A stretch of 64,000 nt of DNA from Chaetorhynchus papuensis (Eukaryota > Chordata > Aves > Passeriformes > Rhipiduridae): contig VWYX01000123.1 of assembly GCA_013396525.1 (NCBI GenBank), forward strand, positions 280,625 to 344,624, written 5' to 3'. Both the position numbers and the translations under genes were made by a program. Position 1 is the stretch's first letter; every line of letters begins with the position of its first letter. Under the pieces are notes generated by a model. It searched no databases and had not been told where the DNA came from. It worked only from the letters and a program-made list of their open reading frames with translations. Below are positions 1-12,800 of the stretch, one piece after another.

Positions 1-794
1 ACAAAACCCTAAAAAGGGAAGGCGAAAAAACAAGCTTTATTCTCAACTAGCTTTTTTAGCTTGCAGCAGTTAACTGATGATGATAGAAGAAACAGAAAGG
101 ATTTCAGCATACTCCAAAAGTGCTTTGTTTTTTTCACCCTGGCAAATGGTGACTAGCTTAGTACTACAGTGAATAGCAGTAGAACAAGTAAAGAAAGCTG
201 AAGAAATCAAAATCACAGATTTTTTTAAACACAACAGTAAACCAATACATGCTGAAAACTCCGTAGCTTCATTAAGAAACCCCACTCTGACATGCTGAAG
301 TTACAAGTTTATACCTTTATAATTTGTACTGAATTTCAGTATAGTAATATTCTATTAAATTGAGTACTTGCAGAATTTTACCCTTTATTTTCAAACAACC
401 GTTGTAAAATAAAAGGCAGAAAACCTATTCCTTTGATGCTGCCTGTTACTAAGACAATGAAATGTATTTCTGTTATGAATATGACAAATATTTTCTTAGT
501 TGTTCCTAATACACAAATACCTTTGCTTTTTAAAGATAGTTACTTATACGAAAAAAATAACGCAAAACAAATACTGAAGGCTGCCTTAACTGTAGCTGAT
601 TTTTCGAGTGTTTTTCCATTCCATTCTGCAGCAGCCTCCTATCACCATCCCCCCTAAGCTGGGAAACTCCTACACAGACACTACAATTTTCTCAAAACCA
701 GCTATGAGATAAAGACTTCATAATCAATTTACACAGCCTTCAACTCTTCTGTGCTATAACCTACAGTGAAACATGGAAAGAGAGTTTCACTTAC
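1..794 (-). other. CHD7: CHD7 intron 37 (partial)
   Basis: AT-rich intron running off the left edge. No conserved coding sequence, repeat family or RNA gene recognised. Confidence 0.9.
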
Positions 795-899
795 AGACTG
801 CTTAACAATGTCAGTCCAATCTGGAGCAACAGCAAACTCAGGATTTTCTTCCAGCCATCTTGGCAAGTCCTTCATTGGAGGGGCCATAGCTCCACCCAT
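795..899 (-). CDS. CHD7: CHD7 exon 37 (BRK domain 2, C-terminal half)
   Basis: This 105-nt symmetric exon encodes [20 protein letters not shown] and [15 protein letters not shown], completing the second BRK domain. Donor is TCT|GTAAGT. The next conserved sequence in the family (GFVPESMFDR, exon 38) is not found at 1-794, so the gene continues beyond the left edge. Confidence 0.97.
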
Positions 900-3800
900 C
901 TAATGCAAAAGACAAGGTTATGACTTTAACAAAAACCCAGCAACAAAACCAAACAACTACTTATATGGACATTTTCTATCTGCACACTTTCGTCTCTGAA
1001 GGATGGCTGGAAAGACTTCCAGCTAGTTTACTGTGGAAAACTACATGGAAACCAGCTAGTGATACCTGAATTGACAAAATCAGGTTTTAAAACACAGTAA
1101 AGTGCTGCAGCTTAGGCAGGTCCAGCAATAAAATTTGTATCTAAGGACAAAATGTGCTATATAGGTTCAAAAAGTGAGAGTTATTCACGCAGGTGATTAA
1201 TATGAACATATCAGAAGAGCAAAGAAGGAATTAAAGGAACCAGGTGGCACAGTCCCGTAAGAAAAACTGCTGGTGCCAAATTATTAAACCTAAAAAGAGA
1301 AAACTCAGAGTAGAAAACCTGCTTTCCACATGCAAAGACATTATTAAAGACCTTGACTGAAGTAACTTAATTTTTACCTTCTTTCCATTTCGTTTATTTA
1401 CAACAGGTACCCTTTCTTCTCCTGTCAAGGTGTTTATATCCAGTTTATTAGGGTTTCGACATCTGTGTCGTTTTTGTTTCGGCTTCTGAAATGGGGAAAA
1501 CAGCACATCTGCACTCTTCTGGAAAGAAGAGAAATTTATTGCTTTTTAGCTTTTAATTTAATGACAAAAATCACCAATCACAGTACCCCTTCTTACAACA
1601 GTTTTAAGAAGGGATCCATTACTTTACTCTCAGAGTATGTGAGAAGAAATTTTTTTTTGTATCAGATGAAGAAATTCTGCAGGACTTGACAAACACTGTT
1701 CTAACATGTTGTTATATACAAATATTAAGAAAGGAAAAGCAAATCAAACACCCCAATGTCACTTGGGTGTGGATAAAATAGGAATGGTGGATAAAGAGAA
1801 AGCTTCTGTTGAAAAACCAAGCTACAAAATCGAATTACTATGTCCACACATATGACTCTGTGAGGAAATTCAGTCTGATGTCAATAAAACTAACTTTTGT
1901 ATTAATAAAATAGAACAACACTTTTAGAATCCCATACTTACTGGTACATAACTTGGCATATCTACAGTGTAAGTAGGATGCAATTTAAGCCATTCAACTA
2001 GATCCTTGTTTTTCGGGGCATCCTCTCCCACCAGCCTGGTCCCATCCTCTAGATTGATTACAGGGATGCGAGTGTCTGGGTCTAATTGACCAGGAGATGG
2101 AATGTTCCTTGCTGGTAGGGCTTCCATGTCTTCTTCAAAAGCTTTGGTCACTTCTGCATCCTCCTGAAAACAATCACATCTGCATTAATCTTCACAGGAA
2201 TTGCTGGAGAAATAATCTCAGGGACTGACTGAAGTGAAATGTTCAAGATTTTGCATACACAAGAGTTAATGGTGTTTAAATACTCATACTACATAAAGTA
2301 GTATCATTACATTAGGGAATTTTGAAAATTTAGCATCCTTGAACAATAAAGAATATACTGCTAAAGGCAAAGCAGTTTTTTTGCCTTTCTAGTAAATGTT
2401 CTTCAAGATTCTCCAGGACCCACCCTTTTCAACACATCAAGAAAGACGTACTTAAGCCTTAAAATGTATGTTAGAAATACATTTTGAAAAAAAAAAAAGT
2501 AATTTTGAAAGTACAAGCTACTTAAAACTCAGCTACAATTTGCTAGAGTAAAATCTTGATGTGCACATTTTGTTTGGTTCAAAAAGAATTAACAGCTCTA
2601 AACAAAGAAAAACCTGGTTGGGCAAAAACTGTATGTTTATATTAGGGAGAGTATAATGAGACTTAAAACACATTCAGGAAGTACCACAGACAGAAGAACA
2701 AATATGAGACAAAAAGGAAAAAGGTTGTGGTCTTACTACAGTCAACGATGTCCGTTTGTTGCTCATAAATAACAGATCAAGCCCTTCTACATTTTTCCTC
2801 CTTCCTCTCCTCCTCTTCATGGGTGGTTCTCCATCTATTAAAGAGCCATTTAGTAGATGCCTTGTGGGTGTGCGTGAAAGACCTGCTTGCAGCAGCTCCA
2901 TTTGAGTTTTAAAGGCATCAGACACAGGTGTGGAGACATTAGGCAAGATAAACTTTGAAGTAACAGATGAAAAATTTGAGGTAGAACTTGTTGCCTCTCG
3001 TGAGGCCTTTGATAAATCTACAATCTTTTCTTGTCCATTTTCTGAGACCACCTGAGACTCACGTAACTGGGCAACCATTTCCATTAGATTTCTCCTCTTG
3101 GCAGCTCTCTCAGCCTCAATTTCAATCTTTCTTCGTCTCCTCCTCCTCTGACGTGGAACTGATAAATTGAGTGCATCTTCCTAATAAAAAATGAACATTT
3201 CCAAACATTAGCAAAGCTCTGTTTGCTATGCTGAATTTAAAATAAAACTCCAAACATGTAACTCTGAAAACAAAACCTTCATTTTATTCAAAGAAACACT
3301 TTTACACTTTTCCTACTTTATTTATGCTGGCTTATTTTCTATTATGCAAAAGAAGCTCATGCAAGATAAAATGTTCTATGTGAAAAAGAGAAAGATGCAG
3401 CCTTGCCTTTGATAACTGAGGAGAAGCAGTGAGATCTTCACTGCCGCTGACGCTGGCTTGACCAACCATGGAGAGCTCTGCAAAGCTCCTTTTCTGTAGA
3501 GGGCTGTCCACAGCTGTTGGAGTGTACCCAGGTATGAGCCCCTGGAAATCAAACATCTGGCGCCTATTTACTGGCCACTTCCCTTTCAGCACTGCTTCAC
3601 AGATGTTGTCTAATCGGTTGATCATTACTCGGTCCTGAATAAAGGAAAAGTATGTAATGAACCTTCAGTGTAAACGTCGCCTTTTAAACTCAAATGAGTC
3701 TTATTACACAGTCCAGGTTCCAGAGCTTAAGGAAGACATTCAGAAACAACTATTCTTGCATGTTAGGATAAACTGATCACCTTGCAAGAAGCTAACACAA

Positions 3801-6800
3801 TTTTGTAGAACAAAACTTTAATAGGATTTGTAAGCTGCATTTATATCGTGAGGGGAAGGAGAAAAGACAGACCAAGTTTTCTGTATGACAATGTACTAAT
3901 TGAAAAATTTAATAGAAACTCACTGTTGCTTTACAAAACTTCCGTAGTTAGCAAAATCAACAGTTAGGAAGGGAAAATAAACACATCTGCAATCAGTATC
4001 TTAAAGCTGCAGTTCTCAAGATCCAAGAGGCAGGATTTGCAATTCTGTCCTAGGAAGTGGATCCTCATTAGCGTCACTATTAATAAAGTTCAACATTATG
4101 AAACGGGCACCAACCTAGGGACATCTAATGAATGTCAATTTTCATTCCACGCCCATTATCACTTCAAATTTCACTGAAGCGTGTACACTAAAAATCTCTA
4201 ATTATGTTTATTAGTCTACTTATGCTGAACCTATACAGATGAAGGATTTTCTGTTCTACTTTCACACTATGACTGGAATAAGATTTTAGTCCACATTTCC
4301 AAAATACTTGCTGAAAGCAGAGAAGATGAGCAGTATTTGATTTTTTTTTCCATTTCAGTATTCAAGCACATTCTACGCTAGCCTGCCTGAAGTAGTAGAA
4401 ACTTTGGAACTTTATGAAATACTGCTGGTTAGGGAATATGAGCATCAGTTAGCTTCCTGAACAGCAAAACAGTGCAAAAGCCACTAGCAAATCTCAGCAG
4501 CTGCAACAGACTGCTTGCTTTCCCCAGAAATAAGCCTATTAAGAGCAAGGTCCTCCTGCCCTGCTACCCCCTTCCCCCACCCCGCCCCAACCAGATGGCC
4601 CTGTTATGGTGATTAGTAAGCTTAAGACTATTACTACTTTATTTTTCTCTCTCCCCTTACTGCAAAGGAGAGTACTAAATTAAGTATGGATTTATTACAA
4701 GGTTACGGCTTTGTATTTTAAAAAACATTTTATATTAGATAATTTTCTGTGTTGTTACCAAAATAAGATACAGCTTTACCCTATGTAAAACTGCTGCTTA
4801 TGTTTGCAGGATACCTTAATACAATTACATCTGTCAACATTACATAATGGCTTAGATCATGTAGGTCACCAAAACTCTTCAATCTCCTCACCTCAAAATA
4901 AAAAGGTGATCTTAGAAAGTCTCTGCTCTCAATTCTGCAGATTGCTCTGCAGGCAAAATTCCTAATTCAAAACTGTACAGTGGTGCAAGAGGTGGGACTC
5001 TGAAGACATAGGCTTATGGGCCCTATGAAGAACTCATGTCTGCCAGCAGTCCATTGTTTTACTAAATGACACCGTTTCACAAAAAAAAGCAATTTCTTTC
5101 ATTTCCGCTGCTACTTTGTATGAACTTGAAGAAAAAAGTGCTACTCCACAAATCATTCACAGAAAAAGGTCTCTTGCCTGCCAGAGGCCCAGTATCACAC
5201 AAAGCTCACTGTTACTTTGCAAGCACATTTCCCATATTTTACTTAAATTAAAAGAGACACGTCTTTCTACCCGTAACCAACCTTAGGCCAGAAAGAGAAG
5301 GCAAATGTTCTCTCATGAAGCAGCTGAACCACAGAGGGATCCCCGTCTTCCATGTAGAACCCATCGCGTGTTTCATCCCTTGCGGTACTCATAGAGGCAT
5401 TGCTTTCTTCATCAAAATTCTTACCCTGAGAGACTGCTCCTGCTGAATAACAATCATGACCAGGCATTAACATCCAGAGTCTACCCAGCTAGATAAGCTA
5501 AGGCAACCAGGCTTGACACAACATTGCTAACTTGGGCTTTTGTTCAGCAATTACTACAGCAGAACCCCAGCCTTCCACATTTGGCACAGAGACCTTGCTT
5601 GTTGGCTTACTGATCTATCCTGGAAATCATCCCTTGTGGGGGAATACCCCACTGATGCTAGATGGTTCTTATGAAAGCTTATTTAGCCACCGATACATGG
5701 AAGAGCAGAGGAACTGCTACATGTAGCCCATCCCATACCCCATAATGGCACCGTGTGTGCCACTTACCAGCTGGCACGAGCTACAACAGCTGTGGGGCTT
5801 GTGTTAAGCACACAGAACTGATCTGACCAATGTATTACCTTCAGGTTGGGAGGATTCTTCAGATTTATCATCATCTTCCAGTTTCTCCTCTTCATCTTCT
5901 TCTGAACCTTTCTCAGAAATAGATTTTGGATCTACATCTGTACTCATTTCTATGTCTTTCAATTCACATTTAACAGAGCCAGGCTCAGCCTCAGCATCAC
6001 AGTCTGGTTTAGTGTCCTTATCTGCAGTATCTGTCTCCTCTTTGATTTCAGACTTTTCTTTGGCTGCTGGATTTTCAGACCCTTCGACTTTAGACTCTGT
6101 TTGTTCTGTGGTCTTCTCTTCTTGTACTGGTGTGGATGGGACAATTGGGGGTGTTTGACTGCAGCCAGCACCCAGAGGGTTTACAGAAGAGACAGTATTT
6201 GCATTACCTGTCCCTCTGTTTTGAGCAAAGTTTTTGTGAGCCTCAAGAAAAGAGAGTTCAGGATCATTCAGAATGTGATAATCTGTCCTACTGACTCCAT
6301 GTTTAGCAGCACCAATCAGTAAGTCTTTATCATGTTTACCACACTCCCACCACTCTGGCAGGTCCAGACTTGGCTGACAAAGTTTTAGCCTCTCCCCCAG
6401 CTGCGGGTGATGGAGAACCTGTTCCCGGATCTTGCGCAGCAGCTCGATGCGATATAAAGTTCTAGACGCGCGCTCCTCTGTGATCGGCTCAATCAGCGTG
6501 GAGAGATCGGGAGGTTCTGCAAGGACACCAAGTTGTATTGTTTAGCATGGATTGAAAGCACACCCATTTCAAAATCATTACACCCGGGCATGAAGTTTCA
6601 ACAGTCCCACGGGCTCACAATATTCATGTTGAGTTCCAGAGTGAGTTAAAACTTACCATCATCCGGTTTGACTGGCATTCGGCACACTCGTCTACACATA
6701 TTCACAAAGCCATTAAAATACTTTTCCAAGCTTTCATCGGACTTTTTGTCAAGCCTGGCAAATGCTCTGAATTGATTCCACTCAAACTGATGTTTCACAG

Positions 6801-9800
6801 GATCAAAAATAACTCCAAAAGTAGACACTACACGATAAAAATCAGCTTCTTCTCTTCTTGTCCATCTAGTCAAGGAAGAAGCAAGAGAAGTGAGGCCACT
6901 GGATAAATCAGAGTCCAAACACAGTTTAGAAGCCCCAAAACCCCCTTAGTTTATTCTTCTAACACAGAAGAGCAGTATGGGTGACACACAAGCTCAAATA
7001 AGATTTAAAGAAAGGTATCACTGGGAAACTCACTTTTGTCGTTTCTCAGTTATTATAGCCTCCCTTTCTGCCTCCAGTGCCCTCACTTCTTCTCGAGGCC
7101 GACGTCTCCTGCGGTCAGTCTTCATTAGTGCCTCTTGCCTCATTTGTTGCCTTTTATAGCTGCGCTGATAGGCAGTAATGAGGCGACGCAGACGGGTAGT
7201 CAGGGTTGAAGTGTTGGGCCAGTAGAGTTGCCCTAGCTCAGCATTGCTTTCACTGTGCTTGTCTAGAGAACAGAGAAGTATTTGCACTGCAAAACCAACA
7301 CTAAACATTTCAAAGTTTCTATGGCTATAACTGGATTCCTGTTTTATCAGATAAGAACATGTGCGTCTAATACTGGTGCATAATGAATTAGAAACAGGAT
7401 AACTATTGGTAAGAGATAAAAAATAGAATCAAACCATCCAAGTCTTAAGAACTCAGAAATGCTTGAGAAGCATTTAGAGATAACCATCAAGCATTATGAT
7501 TCGATGTTATGAATGCAAACATATTATGAGCACTGTATTTAAATTAATGTAATGCATCTTTAAATACATTACTAAGAAGATCATTCTGCCTCTGAGGAAA
7601 CACCTATGCTTATCATTTCCCACTTTATTATTCTCACTTAAACTTGGCAATTTTCCTCCATACTGAGGAAACAACGTATTTGTAACTTCCAAGATTATCT
7701 CGGCAAAACCATCAACGGCCGCATTATGAAACATCCGGTCTTTATCATCACTGTTTCTACTATGTAATTAGAAATCCAGAGAACCATAATGTGGATTATT
7801 CAAAGACAGTATGTAATTGTTTTGAAAAATGTGAAGCATGAAGAGATTTGGCAGCAAAAAGCTTCCTGTGGTATTGTCCCAAAACACCTCCTATCCCCTT
7901 ATGTGGTAATATAAACAGTCCACCTTTCACTAAACAATCCCTTTTTGCCTTTTTAAGTTCTTTGCTATAGTCTTACTTGCATGTAATTCTATGGACTCCT
8001 CTTTATCTTCTGGAGGTGAGTTTGCAAATTCCTTGGGGAGAAGACAGAAGTTATTTTAGTTTTCAGTTTTGACCATATGTCATGATTTGAGGAGAAAAAT
8101 ATGTCATCTCTCAAACACAGCAGCAAACAATCTTTGTAAGGTGTGTTTATCTGGTAGCTCTCAAACTTGAAAAACACACATTAAAATAAATATGGAGGAT
8201 CAATCATAATTGTATGTATTTGTAATTACAGAAAATTGGGAGTTCTTACATCAATTTCATCCTTGAAAGGAGTTCTAGTTGGCTTATACTCTGGATCTTC
8301 ATCCTCTCTGTCAAATTCACCCCTATAAAATATTTAAAAAATGTTTTCAAGAAAAATACTGGTTTTGAGATGGGGCTGATTTTCTGGACAAAAGCAAAAA
8401 AAGCTACAAAAGCCATCAGTATGTTGTACCAAGTTACACACTTATATTTCATGCTCAACTGTGTAAACAATTCTATGTACTTTGTACATCATATGATCAC
8501 TTCATATCCTCAGGCAACATGTAAGTATAATATGACATATGAACCCATGCCAACATATACAATGCTGATAAAGTTTATTAATTTTTTCATGTCCTCCTTA
8601 CCCATCACCGCCATCTGCTAACATGTCTGTCCCTCTCTGTTCAGCAGCTATGGCCTTTGCATCAGGCATGCCAACCCGTTCCAGAAAGCACAGTGCTGGA
8701 TCAGCTCTCATAGAATTGTACTTCTCATAACCTGCGTGGAGAGCGGGAGACAAATGCTTTTTTAAAAGCTGTGACCAGCTGTGAATAGAACAGGTCTAGG
8801 CAGTAGAAGTACTGTTTTCTGGATTCATTGATTTATTTCTAAATAAAACAAAGGAGCTGTCACCACGCTGGAAACATTTAATTCACCTAAAAAAATTGTT
8901 CATTTTGGTACATTCCAACAGCAGGGAAACATTTTCCCGTCTGTAGCATTAACACATATAAGACAGTGAAGAAAGCATTAAATTTCATGTCGTTATAAAG
9001 TAAAGTAAAAACCTTTCACAAGTGAAAAACTTCTTTAAGTTTCCTATATGACTTTCACAGTGGCTCTTGACATTCAATACTCGCCAGTGGGAACACGCAG
9101 ACGCGAATGGAAGTGCGCACACACACACACACACACGGATTTTCTATAGCTCCAGCCCTGCTGGAACCCTCAATACAGGCTGCAAAAATGCTGTATACAT
9201 GGGTTATACGTAAGGCCAACGAACCTGTCTTATTAGGTTTAGGATGATGCATGTCAGTAAGATGACACTGTTCCCTCTATGGTTTTCAAACTGCTGTTTG
9301 CTTTTTTACTGCCCAAGTTGACTAGATGGAAAATGGCAGATCCCAACAGTGCACTGCAGGAAAATGATTTTTAGACTAGACTTGCCTCAGCTGAGCCCAC
9401 AACACAGAGCTGCTGTACATAGGCAGAACAGCACAATTCAATTAGGATTTGTACTACAACACACTGCTCCTAACTGCTGTAGAGCCTCAAGCCAAACTGT
9501 AATCATGAAAGGTTTTATAAGCCATCATTCTCCCCTTTAGTCAGGCTGGGCTGCTGAGAATACCTCTGCGACCTCCAGAGAATTGGGATTATAATCAGGA
9601 ATCGCTCACTGTATATATCATGCCAGCTCTGCATCCCCAGCCTTTCAAAGTTAACAAGGCTGCATCCCACTCAAGGGAGCCGGGAGTTCTCAACACTGAC
9701 ATTTGTGAAATATTGCTTGGAACAAAGCCCAGGAGGCACTTGTACAGATTAATAGCAGAGGTTAAGCCCACCGTCCACTTTGACACTGGTTGGCAGAGTT

Positions 9801-12800
9801 AGCAAGTGAAGCAGTGCTGGAAGCAAAGTTTATGGAGATCTATCTTTCTATTTGGCTATTATTTAAACAAATATGGCTTTGTTTTATTTACAGCCAAGAA
9901 AGTAATGTTTTCTTCTCAAATGTTCTGCAAACATTTAAAAACAGCATCTGATATTTACAGCTCATATTAGGTTTTTAATGCAGGCAAGAAAAAAGGGAAA
10001 TACAAGCCAACAGTTCTTTGGAACAATACTTGTTAATATTATGACTGAACAGTCCTACACACTGAAAGCTTTACAACTGAGTTTTGTTGAGAGTGAGACA
10101 TCACTTACCGTGTTTAAATACTCCAATTAAAAGGGATTTATCTGCCTCCTTATCCCACCAGTCTGCAGGAACTTCGGCATGGAATGGCTCAGGTATCCAT
10201 ATATCTACTTCACTGTCAAGACAGCATTATATACATTCTTAAAGGTATTATCAGACAAAGATTAAAAAAAAAAAACCTAAACAAAAAAAGCCAACCCAAA
10301 AACCCTCAAGTGGTTTATGCTGTCCTATAAATATAAATTTTGAGGTGGAAAATCACCCCAAAACCCAAGACAGAAACTGAAATACCCTAAAAAATAATTA
10401 GGATGGTTAAACAAACAAACAACAAAAAATAATTAATTGACCAAAAAACTCACAACAACTCCCCCCTTCCCCCCCCAACATTAGGCTATTTTGGGAGTCT
10501 AATGGTTATCTAAATATGATTCATTTAAGGTCTTAACATTTTTTTAATTTTTTAAATTGAGATAGAATAATCCCTCAATATTAGCAGAACTGCAAATCCA
10601 CTTCTGTCATTTCCCACATCGTGTCCTCCCTAAAGAAAATTACCCACTGTGATTGAGAAAATAATAAGGCTGCTGGAGAACAGACATATAAGACATAAAG
10701 CGTGACCACCTCTAAACGCTGCATTATTATAGTACGTGTACTTTACAAAAGCCAGTGTCATAAAGCAAAAAATAAACCTGCACTTGCACTAACCTTGAGT
10801 CAGCACCCTCTAAGATCTTGTCTGCTTGGTCCCCTATAACTTCTTGTCGTAGATAGTAGAGCATGCGGACACGCAGCAGGACCCTGGAGAGGAAGGCAGA
10901 GGGGGGAAAAAGTTCTTAACTTCAGGACTGTTTGCCAACAGTGGCTTTTGGCAGCTGCTGCTGTTCATCCATCATCCTGCCAAGGCTGATTAGCCATGCT
11001 GTATGGTAGGCTTGAAGCGTGACAGATGGTGGCACATAATCACCTCTGTGTGGTGCTTTCTGCTGGCTTCCAACAGGCCTGCCTGGCAACTGCTTACACT
11101 GCACAGAGAGGGACCCAGCTCAGCCCGGCCCCGGCGCATTTCATTTAGTTCTACCTAGTGCAGCTTGTGAAGTTTAGACACGTACTCTACCACTGCCTCT
11201 GAAGTATTGAAGCAAGTTTGTAAACAACTGAGCAGATGGCTTTCAGTAACTGTTCTGCTTCATTATCTCATAAAATTTCCTCAGCTGCTGCCTTAATACC
11301 ATTTTTGGAAGCACATCAGAAGTTGTAGGAATAAACGAGATATAAAATCTGGTTTTACTACCTTACAATAAACCCTCAATATGGAATGTCAGGTTTTTCA
11401 GATTATACAACTTTTTGCTTCTGAGAATGGGGGGAAAAATAATCCCGTATTTCCCTTGGGAGATATTAACTATTTTTACTCTTTATAGTTCAAACTGCTA
11501 TTTAATTTTACCTATGCACAATCTAACTGTTATAAGGAAGTGAAAAATTTTCACTGCCAAGTTTATTTTCCCCATTTCTGCAATACTGCAGTCGTTTTTG
11601 GAAGCACTGTCAGGTGTTGTGGTCACACTCAAAGCTGGCAGGAGAGAGAATGGCAGACTGGCTTTTCAAGGAGACTAGAAAAGAGGTCATTTCTGCAGAA
11701 AAAGTATCTACCTGAAAATAATCCTGCTCTCCTATGTTTACCCAATTCAGGGCACCCCCTGCTGCCTAGTTCATGAAGTAAAACCAGTACCAGCTAAGAT
11801 GGAGATTACTCAGCCCGCCCTCTCACTGTACCCAAATCCATCACGGCAACTGTTGAATTGCTGCTGCTCCTGGAACAGCAAGGGTGACCAGGGAAGCAGT
11901 AATCTGATCACCCACTTGCATGAAAAATTTAGACCACCACCAGTTTTGAGAGCTCCTTGTTAGAGATCAGATGCAACTGGAGCAATACCCAGTTTCACAC
12001 GTGTTATTCAATCAAACCTCGGAAGAGCAGGGATTTGAATGAAGGTCATGTCTGCAATTCAAAACATGTCAGACATGCTTCTTTCTGTATGCACAGGAGC
12101 TGGGACCAGTAAGGTGTCCCTGCTCCCTGTGTGGCTATGTAAATAAGCTGCTGAGGGTCTCTATCATCTTAGTATTAAGCAATAACAGCTGTTACATCAG
12201 GCCAAAGAGAGAAGCACGAAATAAAACCCAAAATAAACCAAAAACCAGAGGCTCTTTGCACCTTTCAGGAGTCCTATGCATTAAACCAGCACACATGGTA
12301 CTTAAGGAGAGGACACCAATTCTTACAAAGCCAACTTCTGCTGGAACCTTTTGAAGGAAATCACTCAGATTATTAACTGGTTCCACCTCTATTTGATTTT
12401 ACCTGTGCTAAAAACATGTGGCTTCTACAATTCATTTAGTCCTGGTGAATCTGGGAAGTGAAGGAAAAAGATAGCAACTGAAAACATTCTTGCACATTTA
12501 CCAGTCTTCCCAGTCCTTGTAATTGTTCTATTGTATTATTAAAGAAGCAGTATTTAAAAAATGAATTTAAGTGGGATCTGCAAACTGATATAGCAAGTAA
12601 TGAAGACATGTTGTCTGAGAGATTAAAGTAATGTTACAGGAAAGAATTTTATTACTTTAAGAATAAGTGAAATGTAATAACAGACCCAAGTAACAGTTCA
12701 GAAAAATCAGAAAGCAGTTTATTTGGAAGTGCACTCACTAAAGGAATTCTATGAGTATCTGTTGTCATCAGCTAAAAATTAAGCTTGGTTAGCATCTGGA

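Noticed and set aside
5959..6171. Minus-strand open frame rich in Lys/Ser over exon 31
   Set aside because: It is the wrong frame of exon 31; the CHD7 frame is open through the whole exon and gives the conserved protein.
9790..9804. NFI palindrome in the intron 25 candidate element
   Set aside because: Only the TTGGC half-site is intact; the second half is TAGCAA rather than GCCAA.
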